Positions 23,905 to 35,259 of a DNA stretch of 64,000 nucleotides are shown one piece after another. The notes beneath the pieces were generated by a model that ran no database searches, was not told where the DNA came from, and saw only the letters and a program-made list of their open reading frames with translations. Positions within the stretch are counted from its first letter, which is position 1. Each line of letters starts with the position of its first letter. The position numbers and the translations under genes are program-made. The stretch comes from Acestrorhynchus altus (lineage: Eukaryota; Chordata; Actinopteri; Characiformes; Acestrorhynchidae), in contig CM067507.1 in assembly GCA_034509495.1 (NCBI GenBank), positions 34,616,460 through 34,680,459 of the forward strand. Direction: 5' to 3'.

Positions 23905-23942
<38 letters not shown>
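23905..23942. repeat. (CA)n microsatellite
   Basis: A pure CA tract of about 19 units. Confidence 0.95.
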
Positions 23943-23945
<3 letters not shown>

Positions 23946-24039
23946 AGAAAAAGAAGAAACGGGTCGTTTAGACCCTTATTAGTCGCGCTGGGATTATTCA
24001 AACAAAGATGTCATCAGTATTCCAGCCTTAATCATGCGC

Positions 24040-24360
24040 TGCGGTTTTCCCTCCACTTTTCCTGCTTCTTTTTTAAACATCTCCTCTAATGACAATCCTT
24101 CCCTGTGTTTTCTGTGCGGTTTCTGACCCACGGCTGTTATTACAGCATCTTGGCTTCTTCTCTGCTGCAGAGTTAATGTGCAAATACAGCCAGAAGTGGC
24201 CGAGGGCTTCTGGCAAAAATGGGCGCATTGTGTGAGCCGGGGCCGAACAATGCCTTCGGACAAACCGGGCACAATGTTTTCCTTGTGTTCAGAAGAACTT
24301 CATAGAAGAGGCCGCGGCCGGGCTTTGGAAGACGATACGGGAAAGTTCAGAGCTGATGAT
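24040..24360. other. Candidate conserved non-coding element
   Basis: Repeat-free and of mixed composition, with gtgcaaatacagccag, gcacaatgttttcctt and gggccgaacaatgcc words. Frames on both strands are short and featureless. Conservation is not tested. Confidence 0.3.
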
Positions 24361-24641
24361 AAAAAGTAAAGAGAGGAATACTGGAGAACCACACGGGTGG
24401 AAAGCACGCCTTCATTAGCGGGGTTATTAATAGGTTCCCTCTGTTTCTGCTTTCCAGGCTGCAGTGGAGATAAAGCCATCTGTTTTAGGAAGCAGGAAAG
24501 CAGGACAATTGTAATGCTACTCAAACGTTCAGTTGGTCTGCTTACTGTGCCTTTGGCAGAACGTTTCAGGGCTTCACGCTGAGATACATGAAGGCCTAGA
24601 CATGTTACTTTAATCTGAACCCCCCCCACAGTCCTCCCCTC

Positions 24642-24642
<1 letters not shown>

Positions 24643-24701
<59 letters not shown>
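24643..24701. repeat. (CA)n microsatellite
   Basis: A CA tract with one AAC interruption. Confidence 0.96.
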
Positions 24702-24702
<1 letters not shown>

Positions 24703-25207
24703 GACCGATACAGCGATCATTTACACAGCAGAGTCTGGTTACGCTGTTCCGTCTGTCAGAATCGAGCCAAGAAACAAGAAACTTCAGCAACTCCTGCATT
24801 TCTGAAAGCACCTCTAGTCCACAAGTCTGGAACACCGATCACTTCGCCTCACATTCGACACAGAACGAAAGTCTTAAAAACGCGTTCTTCACAGGTTCTT
24901 CAGCAAAGGCAGTGGAGATACACAGAGTCACCTGAATACGTAAACACACTTTAATGTCTCTTCACTAAAGATGGAAAAACATCTCTATAGTATCTATAAA
25001 TTGGTTCTGTATAGCACCACAAAGGTTCCCGCTACTGTTATGGGTCACAGAACGATGCATACAGAACCTGTTCTGCTTGATATCGATGTGTGAGATAATA
25101 TTAATATTAATAATAAAAGTAAGGAAAGCCAGTATTTCCGTTTCATTCTCCACACCTTGATCTCTTCTAACCAACAAATCAATAACTTGACCAACTCTAT
25201 GTTCTGA

Positions 25208-25948
25208 CCATGTTTATTTGGGTTTGTTCTAATGTTCTATAGAGTTAATTACAGGTAGACACTCTCACTGACCACTGACTTTATGTTTATTTGGGTTTAT
25301 TCTAATGTTATATAGAGTTAATTACAGGTAGACTCTCTTACTGACACTGTTTATTTGGGTTTATTCTGGTGTTATATAGAGTTATACAGGTAGACACTGA
25401 CTGCTGACTGTTTATTTGGATATATTCTAATGTTGTATAGAGTTAATTACAGGTAGACACTGACTGCTGATTGTTTATTTAGGTTTATTCTGATGTTATA
25501 TAGAGTTAATTACAGGTAGACACTCTCACTGACCACTGACTATGTTTATTTGGGTTTATTCTAATGTTATATAGAGTTAATTACAGGTAGGCGCTCTCGC
25601 TGACCCTATGTTTATTTGGGTTTATTCTGGTGTTATATAGAGTTAATTACAGGTAGACACTGACTTTATGTTTATTTGGGTTTATTCTAATGTTGTATAG
25701 AGTTAATTATAGGTAGACGCTCTCACTGACACTGACTGTTCATTTGGGTTTATTCTAATGTTAAATAGAGTTAATTACAGGTAGACACTGACTGCTGACT
25801 GTTTATTTGGGTTTATTCTGATGTTATATAGATTTAATTACAGGTAGACACTGACTGCTGACTGTTTATTTGGGTTTATTCTAATGTTAAATAGAGTTAA
25901 TTACAGGTAGACACTCTCACTGCTGATATACAGTATTAAACTGTTTAT
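25208..25948. repeat. Minisatellite, unit 60-73 bp, about 11 copies
   Basis: Each unit holds tgtttatttgggtttattct, then a short atgttatatagagttaat core, then tacaggtagac and a variable ctgact tail. Unit length differs because the ctctcactgacc part is present or absent. Confidence 0.95.
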
Positions 25949-26189
25949 TCGACTTCCTTTTGTTTACGAGACGTTTGTTTACAGAACTGCAGATGAAAAA
26001 GGAAAAGCCAAGGACAGCATGCGAGTGTCTGCCACATCTTTCAACACGACATGCTTTTAAAATCACGATGAAACCAGTTATTAACAGTCCTGCTTGTTGT
26101 GGCGTTCCCCGGAGTACCTCACAAACAGCTTCATTAGTCCTGTAGCTTAATAATCAGAGAACCAAGACTGAGAACTACATTTACTACCC

Positions 26190-27520
26190 TTCTCAAATAG
26201 GGTTCTTAGACTTGTTTCACACTAGTAGTCCCACAACATCTTGGTCTAGAAATGTAATGAACCAGATGGTTCTAAGGGGTGTTCTCTGGCTCTCAGTAGT
26301 GGAACCATAAAGGCAAGCTTTCCACAGAAACCAGATGGTTCTTTGCATTAAGTTCTTCATAAAACCACTGCCTTAACTAAAGAACCCCAGAAGCCTTAAA
26401 TAACCCATTTTAACTCACAGCCAAAGAAAAGGACGTTTTAAATCCTTCAACAGCAGTGGAACCATTTCCAAACATCTGTCCACTTATGTGGTTATTCCGG
26501 GACGTTCTTTGACTTGTTTTATTAAAAGCAGAACCATAAAGAACAGGATTTTCTGACACTTAGCAAATCAGATGGTCAGATGACTATACCTCTGGCTCCT
26601 TAAACTGTAACGGAACCATAAAAAAGAGGTTCTCCCAAGATTTAGGCACTCACATGGTTCTTTGAGTCATTTAAACTTTTCGAAACAGAAGCAGAACCAT
26701 AAAGAAGAGGTTTCCCAGGCACTAATTATTCAGATTCTCTGAGCTGTTCTCTGGAACCTTAAACAGCAGTGGAACCACAAAGAAGAGGTCTTCCAATGAC
26801 TGAACCAAATTTAAATAGTACATAAAACCACTGTTTTAAGTAAAGAACCACTGAAACCTTAAATAACCAATTTTTACACTCACAGCTGCGTATCATACTG
26901 AAGAGAAGATTATTTTAAGTCATTTAACAGCAGTAGAACCATTACAAAATGTTTTCTAATCATATCCAATTATGGAACTAATGAAATGGTTCTAGATTGT
27001 TTTAGTTCAATATTAAACCACTGCCTTAATTAAAGAACCACTGAAGCCGTAAAAGACCCCGTTTCACACTCACAGCTCCATATAACACTGAAGGGTTCTT
27101 TGATTCATTTACCAGCAGCGGAACCATTAATGAAGGTTCTCCAAACACTTGTTCATTTTCATGGTTATTCAGGATATTCTTTGACTTCTTTTAATAAAAG
27201 CAGAACAATAAAGAAACTGATCTCCAGACACTTCAAATCAGATGGTCTGATGAGTTCTCCTCTGGATGCTTAAACAGCAGTAGAACCCTAAATAAAAGGT
27301 TCTCCCAAGATTTAGGTAGTTACATGGTTCTCTGAGTCATTCAGACTTCTTGTAACAGAAGCAGAACCATAAAAGAGAGGTTTTTCAGACACAAATTAGA
27401 TTCTCTTACATTCTCTGAGCGGTTCTCTTTAGCAGCAGTGGAACCCTAAAGAGGTTCCCCCAAGTCCAAGGCGTTTAAAGTCATTTACCAGTAGTGGAAC
27501 CATTACAAAAGGTGTTCTAA
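26190..27520. repeat. GAACC-rich complex tandem array
   Basis: Recurring blocks such as agcagtggaaccattac, aaccataaagaagaggtt and ggttctcccaagattta. The segment from about 26385 is repeated, diverged, from about 26846 and again from about 27026. Spacing is irregular. It leads directly towards the CpG island. Confidence 0.8.
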
Positions 27521-27689
27521 GCAGAACCAGGGTTTCAGACGGTGCTCTGGGTCGTGTGTATGAAAGCAGGGGCGTTCTTGAAGAACCCACAGCTGTGGTT
27601 CTAGACTCTAAAGTGTGAGTAAAGGGGGAGGAGGAGGAGAAGTGGTTAGAGGAGTGAAAGAGGAGGAAAGCAGAGAGCAGACCGACCTG

Positions 27690-28110
27690 ACACACTTTCC
27701 TCTTCAGTGTCGAAGTGATGAGGCTTCTTCTGGAGAACCCGAAGGAGAACCGGGGGAGAACCGGGGGGAGAACCGAGAGGAGAACCGGGGCAGGAGCGCG
27801 CGGAGCCGGCTGGCCGGGCGGTAAACACGGCAGGCGGCGCTGAGCGTGTCCGGGGGCGCGGTGAGGCGGCTCGGGGTGCGGGGCTCCGGGGTTCCGGGGC
27901 TCCGCGTGGCGCGGGCGGCTCTCTCTCCAGGCGGCTCTCTGAGCGCCGCTCTGCGGGTCTGCGTGGCCTCGGCTCGGCGCTCCGCCGCTCTCTGCCAAAC
28001 ACCGCCGATACACTTTACGACTCCCCCGCACGCTTTACGGTCTGGTTTCCTAGGCGATAGGTCCAGCGTTGCCATGGCGTCGATGGAGCCAGATTAGCTC
28101 CGCCCACCGG
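27690..28110. promoter_or_regulatory. CpG island, probable promoter and 5' exon of unknown direction
   Basis: The only strongly GC- and CpG-rich stretch in the window (core 27770-28050). All three minus frames are open, as expected of GC-rich DNA, so coding cannot be inferred. A plus-strand donor-like gcgcg|gtgagg has its GT at 27861. A weaker minus-strand donor-like cag|gtcggt has its GT at 27686-27685. An ATG in a perfect Kozak context (gccATGg) at 28074 on the plus strand opens only a 7-codon frame. The overlapping minus ATG at 28075 opens 123 codons of low-complexity Arg/Pro/Ser. It may be the missing upstream promoter of dipk2a, about 16 kb away, or belong to a divergent gene or lncRNA. 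Confidence 0.7.
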
Positions 28111-28204
28111 GCTCAGATCAGGACCGTTATTGTTTTTGTTTACTTTTCTATAAAGAAACACATTTAATCAACATGATCCAAAAATGAATTTACAATTCAG
28201 TAAT

Positions 28205-28211
28205 GTTATAA

Positions 28212-28265
<54 letters not shown>

Positions 28266-28334
28266 AATAATAATAATAATAATAATAGTAATAATAATAA
28301 TAATAATAAATATTATTATCTCTAAATATTGTTG

Positions 28335-28378
<44 letters not shown>

Positions 28379-28875
28379 GTTGTTGTTGTTATTACTATTA
28401 TTAAATGATATTGTTATTATTGATAATAATAACAATAATAATAAATATTATTATCTCTAAATATTGTTGGTATTATTATTATTATTATTATTACTATTAT
28501 TAAATGATATTGTTATTATTAATAATAATAACAATAATAAAGATCATTATTATTATGATTGAATATTATTATTATTAATATTAATTAATAGTAATACATT
28601 ATAATAATTATTATAATAATAATAATAATAATAATACTCATAATAGTAATAATAATAATTAGTAATATTAATGTCTAATAAAAAATAATAATTATTATTA
28701 TTATCGTTGTTATTAATTATTATTATTAATAATAATAACAAGAATACTAATAATAATAATTATTAATAATAATAATTATTATTATTATTGTTATTATTGT
28801 TATTATTATTATTATTGTTATTATTATTATTGTTATTATTATTATTATTGTTGTTGTTGTTATTATACATAATAT
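28205..28875. repeat. (ATT)n/(AAT)n block with internal duplication
   Basis: About 670 bp of ATT and AAT triplets on alternating strands, able to fold on itself. The segment tattattatctctaaatatt recurs near 28310 and 28445, so part of the block has been duplicated. Poly-Ile, poly-Leu, poly-Tyr and poly-Asn frames are artefacts. Confidence 0.95.
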
Positions 28876-28990
28876 TAGAAACACCCACACTATACTTCCA
28901 CTCCCTGGCCACCTTATTAGAATCACCCACACTATACTTCTACTTTCTTGCTGACACAGATGTGCAAATGCACACAACTTGTCTGCTCTG
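28868..28990. repeat. 43-bp ACTGGCCACTTTATTAGAAAC-type units and MITE-A piece
   Basis: Two diverged units with agaaacacccacactatact and ccctggccaccttatt, followed at about 28950 by the MITE-A landmark gatgtgcaaatgcacaca. Confidence 0.7.
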
Positions 28991-29200
28991 AGGTGGGTTC
29001 AAAGCCCACCTATCATTGGGCACAAGGTATGAATACCCCTGGACAGGGTGCCAATCACAGGTTACCACACACACCACTCTATACATGACCAATTCACCAA
29101 TTCACAGTTCACCTTTTGGGATGCAGGAGAGAAGCAGAGGAAACCCACATGGAACTCAAACCCACCACCAGAGCACACTGAGCAATCAAATTCTCACAGC
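28991..29200 (-). mobile_element. SINE-like repeat family C, degraded copy
   Basis: On the minus strand it reads ggtttcctctgcttctct, later ggcaccctgtccaggg and ccttgtgcccaatgat. This is the middle and right part of a common fish repeat. Related copies are at 32585-32835 and 41741-41960. Confidence 0.55.
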
Positions 29201-29795
29201 AATGCGTCTAATTATTTTTTTTATCCATTCAGAGGCGGACATTGTCCTGCTGTCCTGCACTTGAGCTTAAGGTCACAAACCGATGGATTTTCTGATCAAG
29301 AGCAGAATTCATGGCAAGGACTCGTCCAGGTCCTACAGAAGCAAAGCTGTCACAGACCACCCCCATGTTTGACTGTGGTGTTTTAATTGACCAGTGTTCC
29401 AAGTTTTCTCCATTTGTGGATAACAGCTTTCAGTGGAGTGGCAGAATCTCAGCCATGGCTTTGAAAACATCTGGAGGATTTCAACCTGTTTCACATATGT
29501 ATTGGCCTTTCTTCTGAGCTTGGTATCGTGTGCTGTTTTTGAGATCTTCTAACCTGCTTCACACTGCAAGACTATTTAAGGGCTCTTTTGATTCAGAAGG
29601 TTGTGATCATGTCTGGGTGTGGTGAGTGAAACTGATCCCAGTTTTCTATTGATTTTGGTAAACTGGTTCAGGGAAGAAGCCATCTTTTCACTGAGGTCAT
29701 ATAGGTTTCAAAGCTTAAATAAATGGAATGATTATTTAAAAGCTGCTCGGCTTATTTACTCGTGTTTACCAAACAAAACAATGAGTCGGAAAATC
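29201..29795. other. Probable DNA-transposon remnant, unclassified
   Basis: Phrases such as cacccccatgtttgactgtg have the feel of fish Tc1-type MITE interiors, which often read as broken reverse-strand transposase. I could not place the ends or the family. Confidence 0.3.
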
Positions 29796-29900
29796 ACTGG
29801 CCACTTTACTAGAAACACCCACCTTCAACTTCCATTGACTGGCCACTTTATTAGAAACACCCACACTATACTTACACTCACTGGACACTTTATTAGAAAG
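29796..29900. repeat. 43-bp tandem units (two and a half copies)
   Basis: Units of actggccactttattagaaa plus cacccacactatacttac. At the right end the array turns into its own reverse complement (agaaagatgtttct) at about 29894-29908. Confidence 0.85.
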
Positions 29901-30755
29901 ATGTTTCTAGTAGGTGTTTCTGGTTGTTGTTTCAGGTTGATGTTTCTGGTTGATGTTTCTGGTTGATGTTTCTAGTGGGTGTTTCTGGTTGATGTTTCTG
30001 GTTGGTGTTTCTAGTGGGTGTTTCTGGTTGATGTATATGTTGGTGTTTCTGGTTGGTGTTTCTGATTGATGTTTCTGGTTGTTGTTTCTGGTTGATGTTT
30101 CTGGTTGATGTTTCTAGTTGATGTTTATGGTTGGGGTTTATGGTCGGGGTTTCTAGTGGGTGTTTCTGGTTGATGTTTCTGGTTGGTGTTTCTGGTTGGT
30201 GTTTCTGGTTGATGTTTCTGGTTGGTGTTTCTAGTTGGTGTTTCTGGTTGATGTTTATGGTTGGTGTTTCTGGTTGGTGTTTCTACATTTACATTTACGG
30301 CATTTTGCAGACATTCTTATCCAGAGTGACTTACAAAAGTGCTTTGCTGTTCACTCAGAACATCCTTAGCTAGTAGACAAGGCTTGAATCTAGAGATTCC
30401 TCACGTTTCTGGTTGGTGTTTCTGGTTGATGTTTCTGGTTGATGTTTCTGGTTGGTGTTTCTGGTTGGTGTTTCTGGTTGATGTTTCAGGTTGGTGTTTC
30501 TGGTTGATGTTTCTGGTTGATGTTTCTGGTTGATGTTTCTGGTTGATGTTTCAGGTTGGTGTTTCTGGTTGGTGCTTCTGGTTGGTGTTTCTGATTGGTG
30601 TTTCTGGTTGATGTTTCTGGTTGATGTTTCTGGTTGGTGTTTCTGGTTGATGTTTCAGGTTGGTGTTTCTGGTTGGTGTTTCTGATTGGTGTTTCTAGTT
30701 GATGTTTCTGGTTGATGTTTCTGGTTCATGTTTCTGGTTGAAGTTTCTGTTTGGT
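29901..30755. repeat. 13-bp minisatellite, interrupted
   Basis: About 55 copies of tgtttctggttga, or the ggt variant, in two blocks (29901-30283 and 30405-30755). Because 13 is not a multiple of 3, the reading frame cycles and gives long spurious frames of VSGWCFWLMFLVD. It is not a gene. Confidence 0.95.
30284..30404 (-). mobile_element. LINE 3' tail inserted in the 13-bp minisatellite
   Basis: Starts tacatttacatttacggc and runs to gattcctcacg. The minus strand aligns with 8645-8770, including gtgaacagcaaagcactttt and the terminal aaatgtaaatgta. It is a 120-bp 5'-truncated insertion. Confidence 0.85.
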
Positions 30756-31068
30756 TAAGATCAGTGTGAGTCTTTTAGGCTTTACACAATCAGCTCTTCA
30801 CAGCTCTGTGTTTCCCCACTCAAACACACTTGAGTCTCGTCATTAGCTAATGATCAGCTCCTCTGTGAGCTGAATCAGGAGCAGTGGAGCAGGAGAGCAG
30901 GACGAGATCAGGAACGATGCTGCACAAGATCAACAATTAGAAACAGAGCATCAGTAATAATGAAGCTGCTGCACCCACACTTCCCAACGCTGCCCCCCGG
31001 GACTCCCACCACACCTGCACCAGTGATATTCATCACACTCAACACTAAATGCCTAGTGTACACCAAGC

Positions 31069-31275
31069 GGCCATAACATTAAAACCACTGACAGCCAGTG
31101 GCTCCTGTAAAGAGGTGGGATCTGATCGACATATGAGGCCGAAGGTGAAGAGTCAGGTTTTGAAGGTCATGTGAAGAAGCAGAACAAAATGGAGAGTGTA
31201 AGAATGTGAGACACACTGACCAGTGATGGGTCCAGGTCTGGGTTGAATATCTCGCAGGTGGGGAAGGACGATACC
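31069..31275 (+). mobile_element. Tc1-like element remnant, family B, left end
   Basis: Begins ggccataacattaaaacc, then actgacagccagtggctcct. It continues into aatggagagtgtaagaatgtg, where Tc1-like proteins start. The transposase body does not follow in recognisable form. Confidence 0.6.
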
Positions 31276-31599
31276 GGGATGCAGGGGTCTCTTTTTAGTG
31301 TTTAGTCATTTTAATTAGTAAAATTGTAAATACAGTAAGTTTGTTTCTTATTTCTGGAGATAAACATCATTTTCTGCATTAACTGTAGAAAGAAAAAAAT
31401 GCATTATTTGTAGAAAAAAATAAAATTTCTTATTTTTTTTGCATAAAAAAGTAAATTTATCTGCTTTAAATTTAGCAAAAAAAAAAACCAGTTGCATTAT
31501 TTGTTTACTTCAATTACGTAACCCAATTACTTCTTATTACTTAAGAAAATACAGAAACACATTAGATGTTATTATTATAATTTTAATATATTATATTTT

Positions 31600-31720
31600 T
31601 TATCCCCCACCCTATACTTCCACTCACTGGCCACTTTATTGGAAACACCCACCCTATACTTCCACTCACTGGCCACTTTATTGGAAACACCCACCCTATA
31701 CTTACTGGACACTTCAATAT
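31600..31720. repeat. 43-bp-type tandem units (over two copies)
   Basis: Two close copies of cccaccctatacttccactc plus actggccactttattggaaa, spaced about 45 bp apart, and a third truncated unit. Same family as 28868 and 29796. Confidence 0.85.
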
Positions 31721-32584
31721 GGTCAGCATTAAGGTCTTTTCTGGTTGAAACACCTAAACTGGGAGTTGATATCTAACCCGAAGGCCTCGATGCTTCAGTG
31801 CAAAAGTAAAAAAGTGATTAACACCAAATGTCTCTTTAAAAGCACACTAGTTTCGATGGGGTGGTCTCTGGGGTGGGCTCTGGTCAAACGGACTGCTTTG
31901 AAACATCTGAGAAGAACACAGCATCAGTCAGTCCTCCAGCAGGAAATATGGGCCAGTAAGTCTGGAGCTCCAGAAGCAGATTGGGCCACACTTGCAGACT
32001 CCAGGGAGCCCAGCTTCTAAAAATAGAAAGAGAGAAGTGGAGGAGCGAGGGGTGGGGAAGGAGCCGGTGATGAAAGATTAATCACACTGTGCAGAACAGC
32101 CATGTTAAAGCCGTGTTTAACATGTTGCTCGTTTTGCTGTTATCCAGTGTGGGTCTGGCTGCTGGGCTTACGGTTTAAAGGGCGACGGGAGTGAGTGCTG
32201 CTGTAACGTCATTGAAATTGTATTTATCCTCTGAAACGAGGAGGAGGAGAATGAAGGGCTTAAAATCATTAAATTACATATGTGTCACTGAAGATGTGGC
32301 CAGTTTGGAAGCTCAGCTTTAACGGATGCTGAGGGAAGAGGTTGAGCTGAAAAGCTTGTATGTGCTTCCCTCTAGTGGCACAAAACCGAAATGCAGAGCT
32401 GAAATAATGCATCTGAAAACTTAAATAATTTAAAAAATGAATTTCCCAATCAAATCATCTCAATCAAGAGATTCGGTATGAATTTTGAATTTATAAAGGC
32501 AGCATTTCAAGCATGTCTTATCCTTATTGAAGAATGAATATGAGTGGACACTATCACATTATTTCTTATATCATTTTAAGTTAG

Positions 32585-32677
32585 GGGCAGTACGGTGAGG
32601 GGCCTGGGGTTGTGGGTTAGGTCCCCGCTCAGGTCACTGTCGTAGTGTGTCCTCCTGTTTCCCGAAAATGTGTGTGT

Positions 32678-32721
<44 letters not shown>

Positions 32722-32835
32722 AACCCTGCGATGAACTGGCAGCCTGTGCAGTTGGTGTTCCTGCCTTGCACCCAATGACTCCCGGTGGGCTGTGGATCAA
32801 CTGTGACCCCGTTCAGAAGGAATAGAACACTGACT
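32585..32835 (+). mobile_element. SINE-like repeat family C with internal (TG)n
   Basis: Runs ggggcagtacggtgaggg, tggggttgtgggttaggt, a TG tract (32669-32720), gcgatgaactggcagcctg and gttcctgccttgcaccc, in the order of the widespread fish repeat starting ggcggcacggtggcgcag (from memory). A minus-strand relative is at 41741-41960. Confidence 0.75.
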
Positions 32836-33654
32836 GACATTTCAAGGAGTATTACAGCAATCCGGGAACACAGAGCAGCATTCATTAATTCTATTTCAAT
32901 TTGCCTGTAGATGGGCGTGAAAGGTTGTATGTGGTATCAGGGTTTTTTTTCTGCCTTTAACCCTTGTTTTCAGGTAGACTTCACACCCAATTAATGAATC
33001 GCGCTCATTATTCTGTCTTTCTCAATATTTCACAGGCATAAATTAAGTGGTTTGGGTGCAAAACTGCATTAAGGCTTCAGACCTGAACATTCCGACTGCG
33101 TCCCATTTGTGCACGACACACCAACACTAAGGTATAGACAGTACACTTGTCGGGATGGAGTCCCCGAGAGTCACACTCTCATAACCACACTGAAAAACTG
33201 ACCATTTCTGAGTTTGTATTTATGGATATTTGAGTTTAGTCAGCTTTGACACTATACTACCTACTGCATACTCATAAACTACTTAGTATTAGTAATTAAT
33301 ATGTAATTGGGATGCGCCTGTTACACACTCTACCAATCAGTGCTCAGCAGCTGTCTCTAATCAGTTCTCCAAGGGGCAGTTGACCTTATTCCACACTGGA
33401 ACATTAGAGTTTGGACTTTATCTGCTTAATTAGATCAATATTATTCCAATAAAAGCACAGTGGTCATAAAAGACATCCTAAATCTGCATTTGAATGCAAA
33501 ACATATATGAATGCATTCAGAAAACTGAGAAACCAGTGTAACTCCCAGTTTCAGGTGAGCCACTGGTAACCGCTGCAGACTCCCCGATGTTGCATTTCCA
33601 CAGCCTATGTCAGCAGCTTCACATCGTAAGGATCATGGGTACCCAAGGCTCTTT
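32836..33654. other. No gene recognised
   Basis: Some ctactgcatactcataaact words near 33250-33300 suggest an old MITE. Nothing firmer is seen. Confidence 0.4.
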
Positions 33655-33785
33655 AAAGGGGAGCCCATCTGGTCCTGGTCCAGTGCCACAGGTCCCACAG
33701 GGATCATGCCTCGATGGGTTGTACAAGTGGGATGTACACAGTATTAAGCTGTGGTTTTAATGTTTTGGCTGATGGGCGTATGCAT
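33655..33785 (+). mobile_element. Tc1-like element remnant, family B, right end
   Basis: Reads catgcctcgatgggtt, acacagtattaagctgtggt and ttttaatgttttggctgat. This is the end of the transposase frame followed by the outer repeat. Same orientation as the left end at 31069. Confidence 0.6.
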
Positions 33786-34529
33786 GCAAAAAACAAAACG
33801 ATAAATCCAGTTTAATGTTGAAACATAATAAAACGCTTTGACATGTTTTTCTCTTCGTGCTGCTGGACCTTTGTCTCTTTACACTCCTGCTTTGAGCCCT
33901 GCACGCAGTTTACATGTGAGGAGCAGCAGATATTCCTAGTCAGTTCAGCAGAATGAACATTAACACAGAGGCTAATGATGTTTATTCATGTTTGTGTTTT
34001 CAGATGTTTCGACAAATATTGGAGCACCTTTTACTCCATAACACGGCACTGTCTGTCCTTGGTTACTACGGAAACGGACCTCCACGGGATGACCTTCATA
34101 GTGGTTTTCCATCACTCTGCATTGAAGGCTTTTGTTCTCCCTGGTTTTGTGACCAGGGTCAACACAGGGCCAGCTCCAGCTTCCATTTCCTGTCGAGCTG
34201 TATCTCCAGATGAATTATGTATTGATTTTGCACCTGTGGCCAAGTCCTGTGTGCAGCCCTCACTGCAATCTGATACCACGGAGCCTCTTGTAGTGTTGTG
34301 AGGGGGGCATCTCATCTTTTTCATTCACTCCAAGGAACACTAAAGGATCAGAGAATAAAAAGACTTGTGCTGCATTTAAAGGTTAAAAAAATCCCTTTAT
34401 TTCTAAGGACGAAGTTGGCATAAAAATCAAGTATTGTGTCAAGCCTCAGCTCTCATACATCAAACGTTCCTGAGCTGAACACAATGCAGTCAAATCGGAA
34501 TCGTAAATACACTGTCCAAGATGTATTCC
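33786..34529. other. No gene recognised
   Basis: Two overlapping forward frames at 33953-34301 carry no recognisable domain and no matching splice pattern. Confidence 0.5.
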
Positions 34530-34856
34530 AATTTATCAGTCTACTACTGATTTATCAGTCTACTCCTGCTTTAGTAGAGTTCAGTATCACTGAGATAAAT
34601 AACTGATCAGTACAGTGATTTATCAGTCTACTCCTGCTTTAGTAGAGATCAGTATCACTGAGATCAATAACTGATCAGTACAGTGATTTATCAGTCTACT
34701 CCTGCTTTAGTAGAGTTCAGTATCACTGAGATCAATAACTGATCAGTACAGTGATTTATCAGTCTACTCCTGCTTTAGTAGAGATCAGTATCACTGAGAT
34801 AAATAACTGATCAGTACAGTGATTTATCAGTCTACTCCTGCTTTAGTAGAGTTCAA
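34530..34856. repeat. 68-bp minisatellite, 4.5 copies
   Basis: Units start at 34549, 34617, 34685, 34753 and 34821, exactly 68 bp apart and nearly identical. Successive units alternate gttcagtatc and gatcagtatc. Confidence 0.97.
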
Positions 34857-35259
34857 CTGTTTGGTTTGGTTTCTGGATTTCTTTAAAATTCAGAGTCTAA
34901 TTTTGTATAAACAGAGATATCTGCTGAAATATTTGTGAGCTCCACTAACTTGCTGTCCTGTAACACCTCCCCCATGGCTGTTCCTCCCCCAGTTATGTTG
35001 ATTTGGATTGACAGTAAAAGTTGCAGTCCTCAAATTTGGGGGTACTGCAACCCCTCCAGCAACCCCATTTGCATCTTCTTGATCCTCCTATTTCAAAAAA
35101 GAAAGTTTTACATGACATGGAACCATAAAATGTGTCACCATGTTCAAGTTTCATTTGGTCTACAGCCACAAATATGCTCAGATTCATCTTCCAGAACAAC
35201 ATGTGTCTTTTTGATAACTGGACTTGCCTTTACTTACTGAGCGAATGGTGGTCACTTAT
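34857..35259. other. No gene recognised
   Basis: A 101-codon forward frame (34935-35240) has no domain. Possibly a decayed MITE. Confidence 0.4.

Noticed and set aside
25208..25948. CRISPR-like array (regular repeats with variable parts)
   Set aside because: Units differ in length, have no distinct unique spacers, and lie in a vertebrate genome without cas genes; it is a minisatellite. The same holds for 34530-34856 and 35890-36330.
27429..28031. 200-codon minus-strand frame in the CpG island
   Set aside because: All three minus frames are open there and low-complexity (Arg, Pro, Ser), as expected of GC-rich DNA. No conserved motif seen. Kept only as promoter or 5' exon.
28553..28991. Poly-Ile, poly-Leu and poly-Tyr frames
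   Set aside because: Translations of the ATT/AAT block.
29619..30533. Frames rich in VSGWCFWLMFLVD
   Set aside because: Frame cycling of a 13-bp tandem repeat; not a membrane protein.
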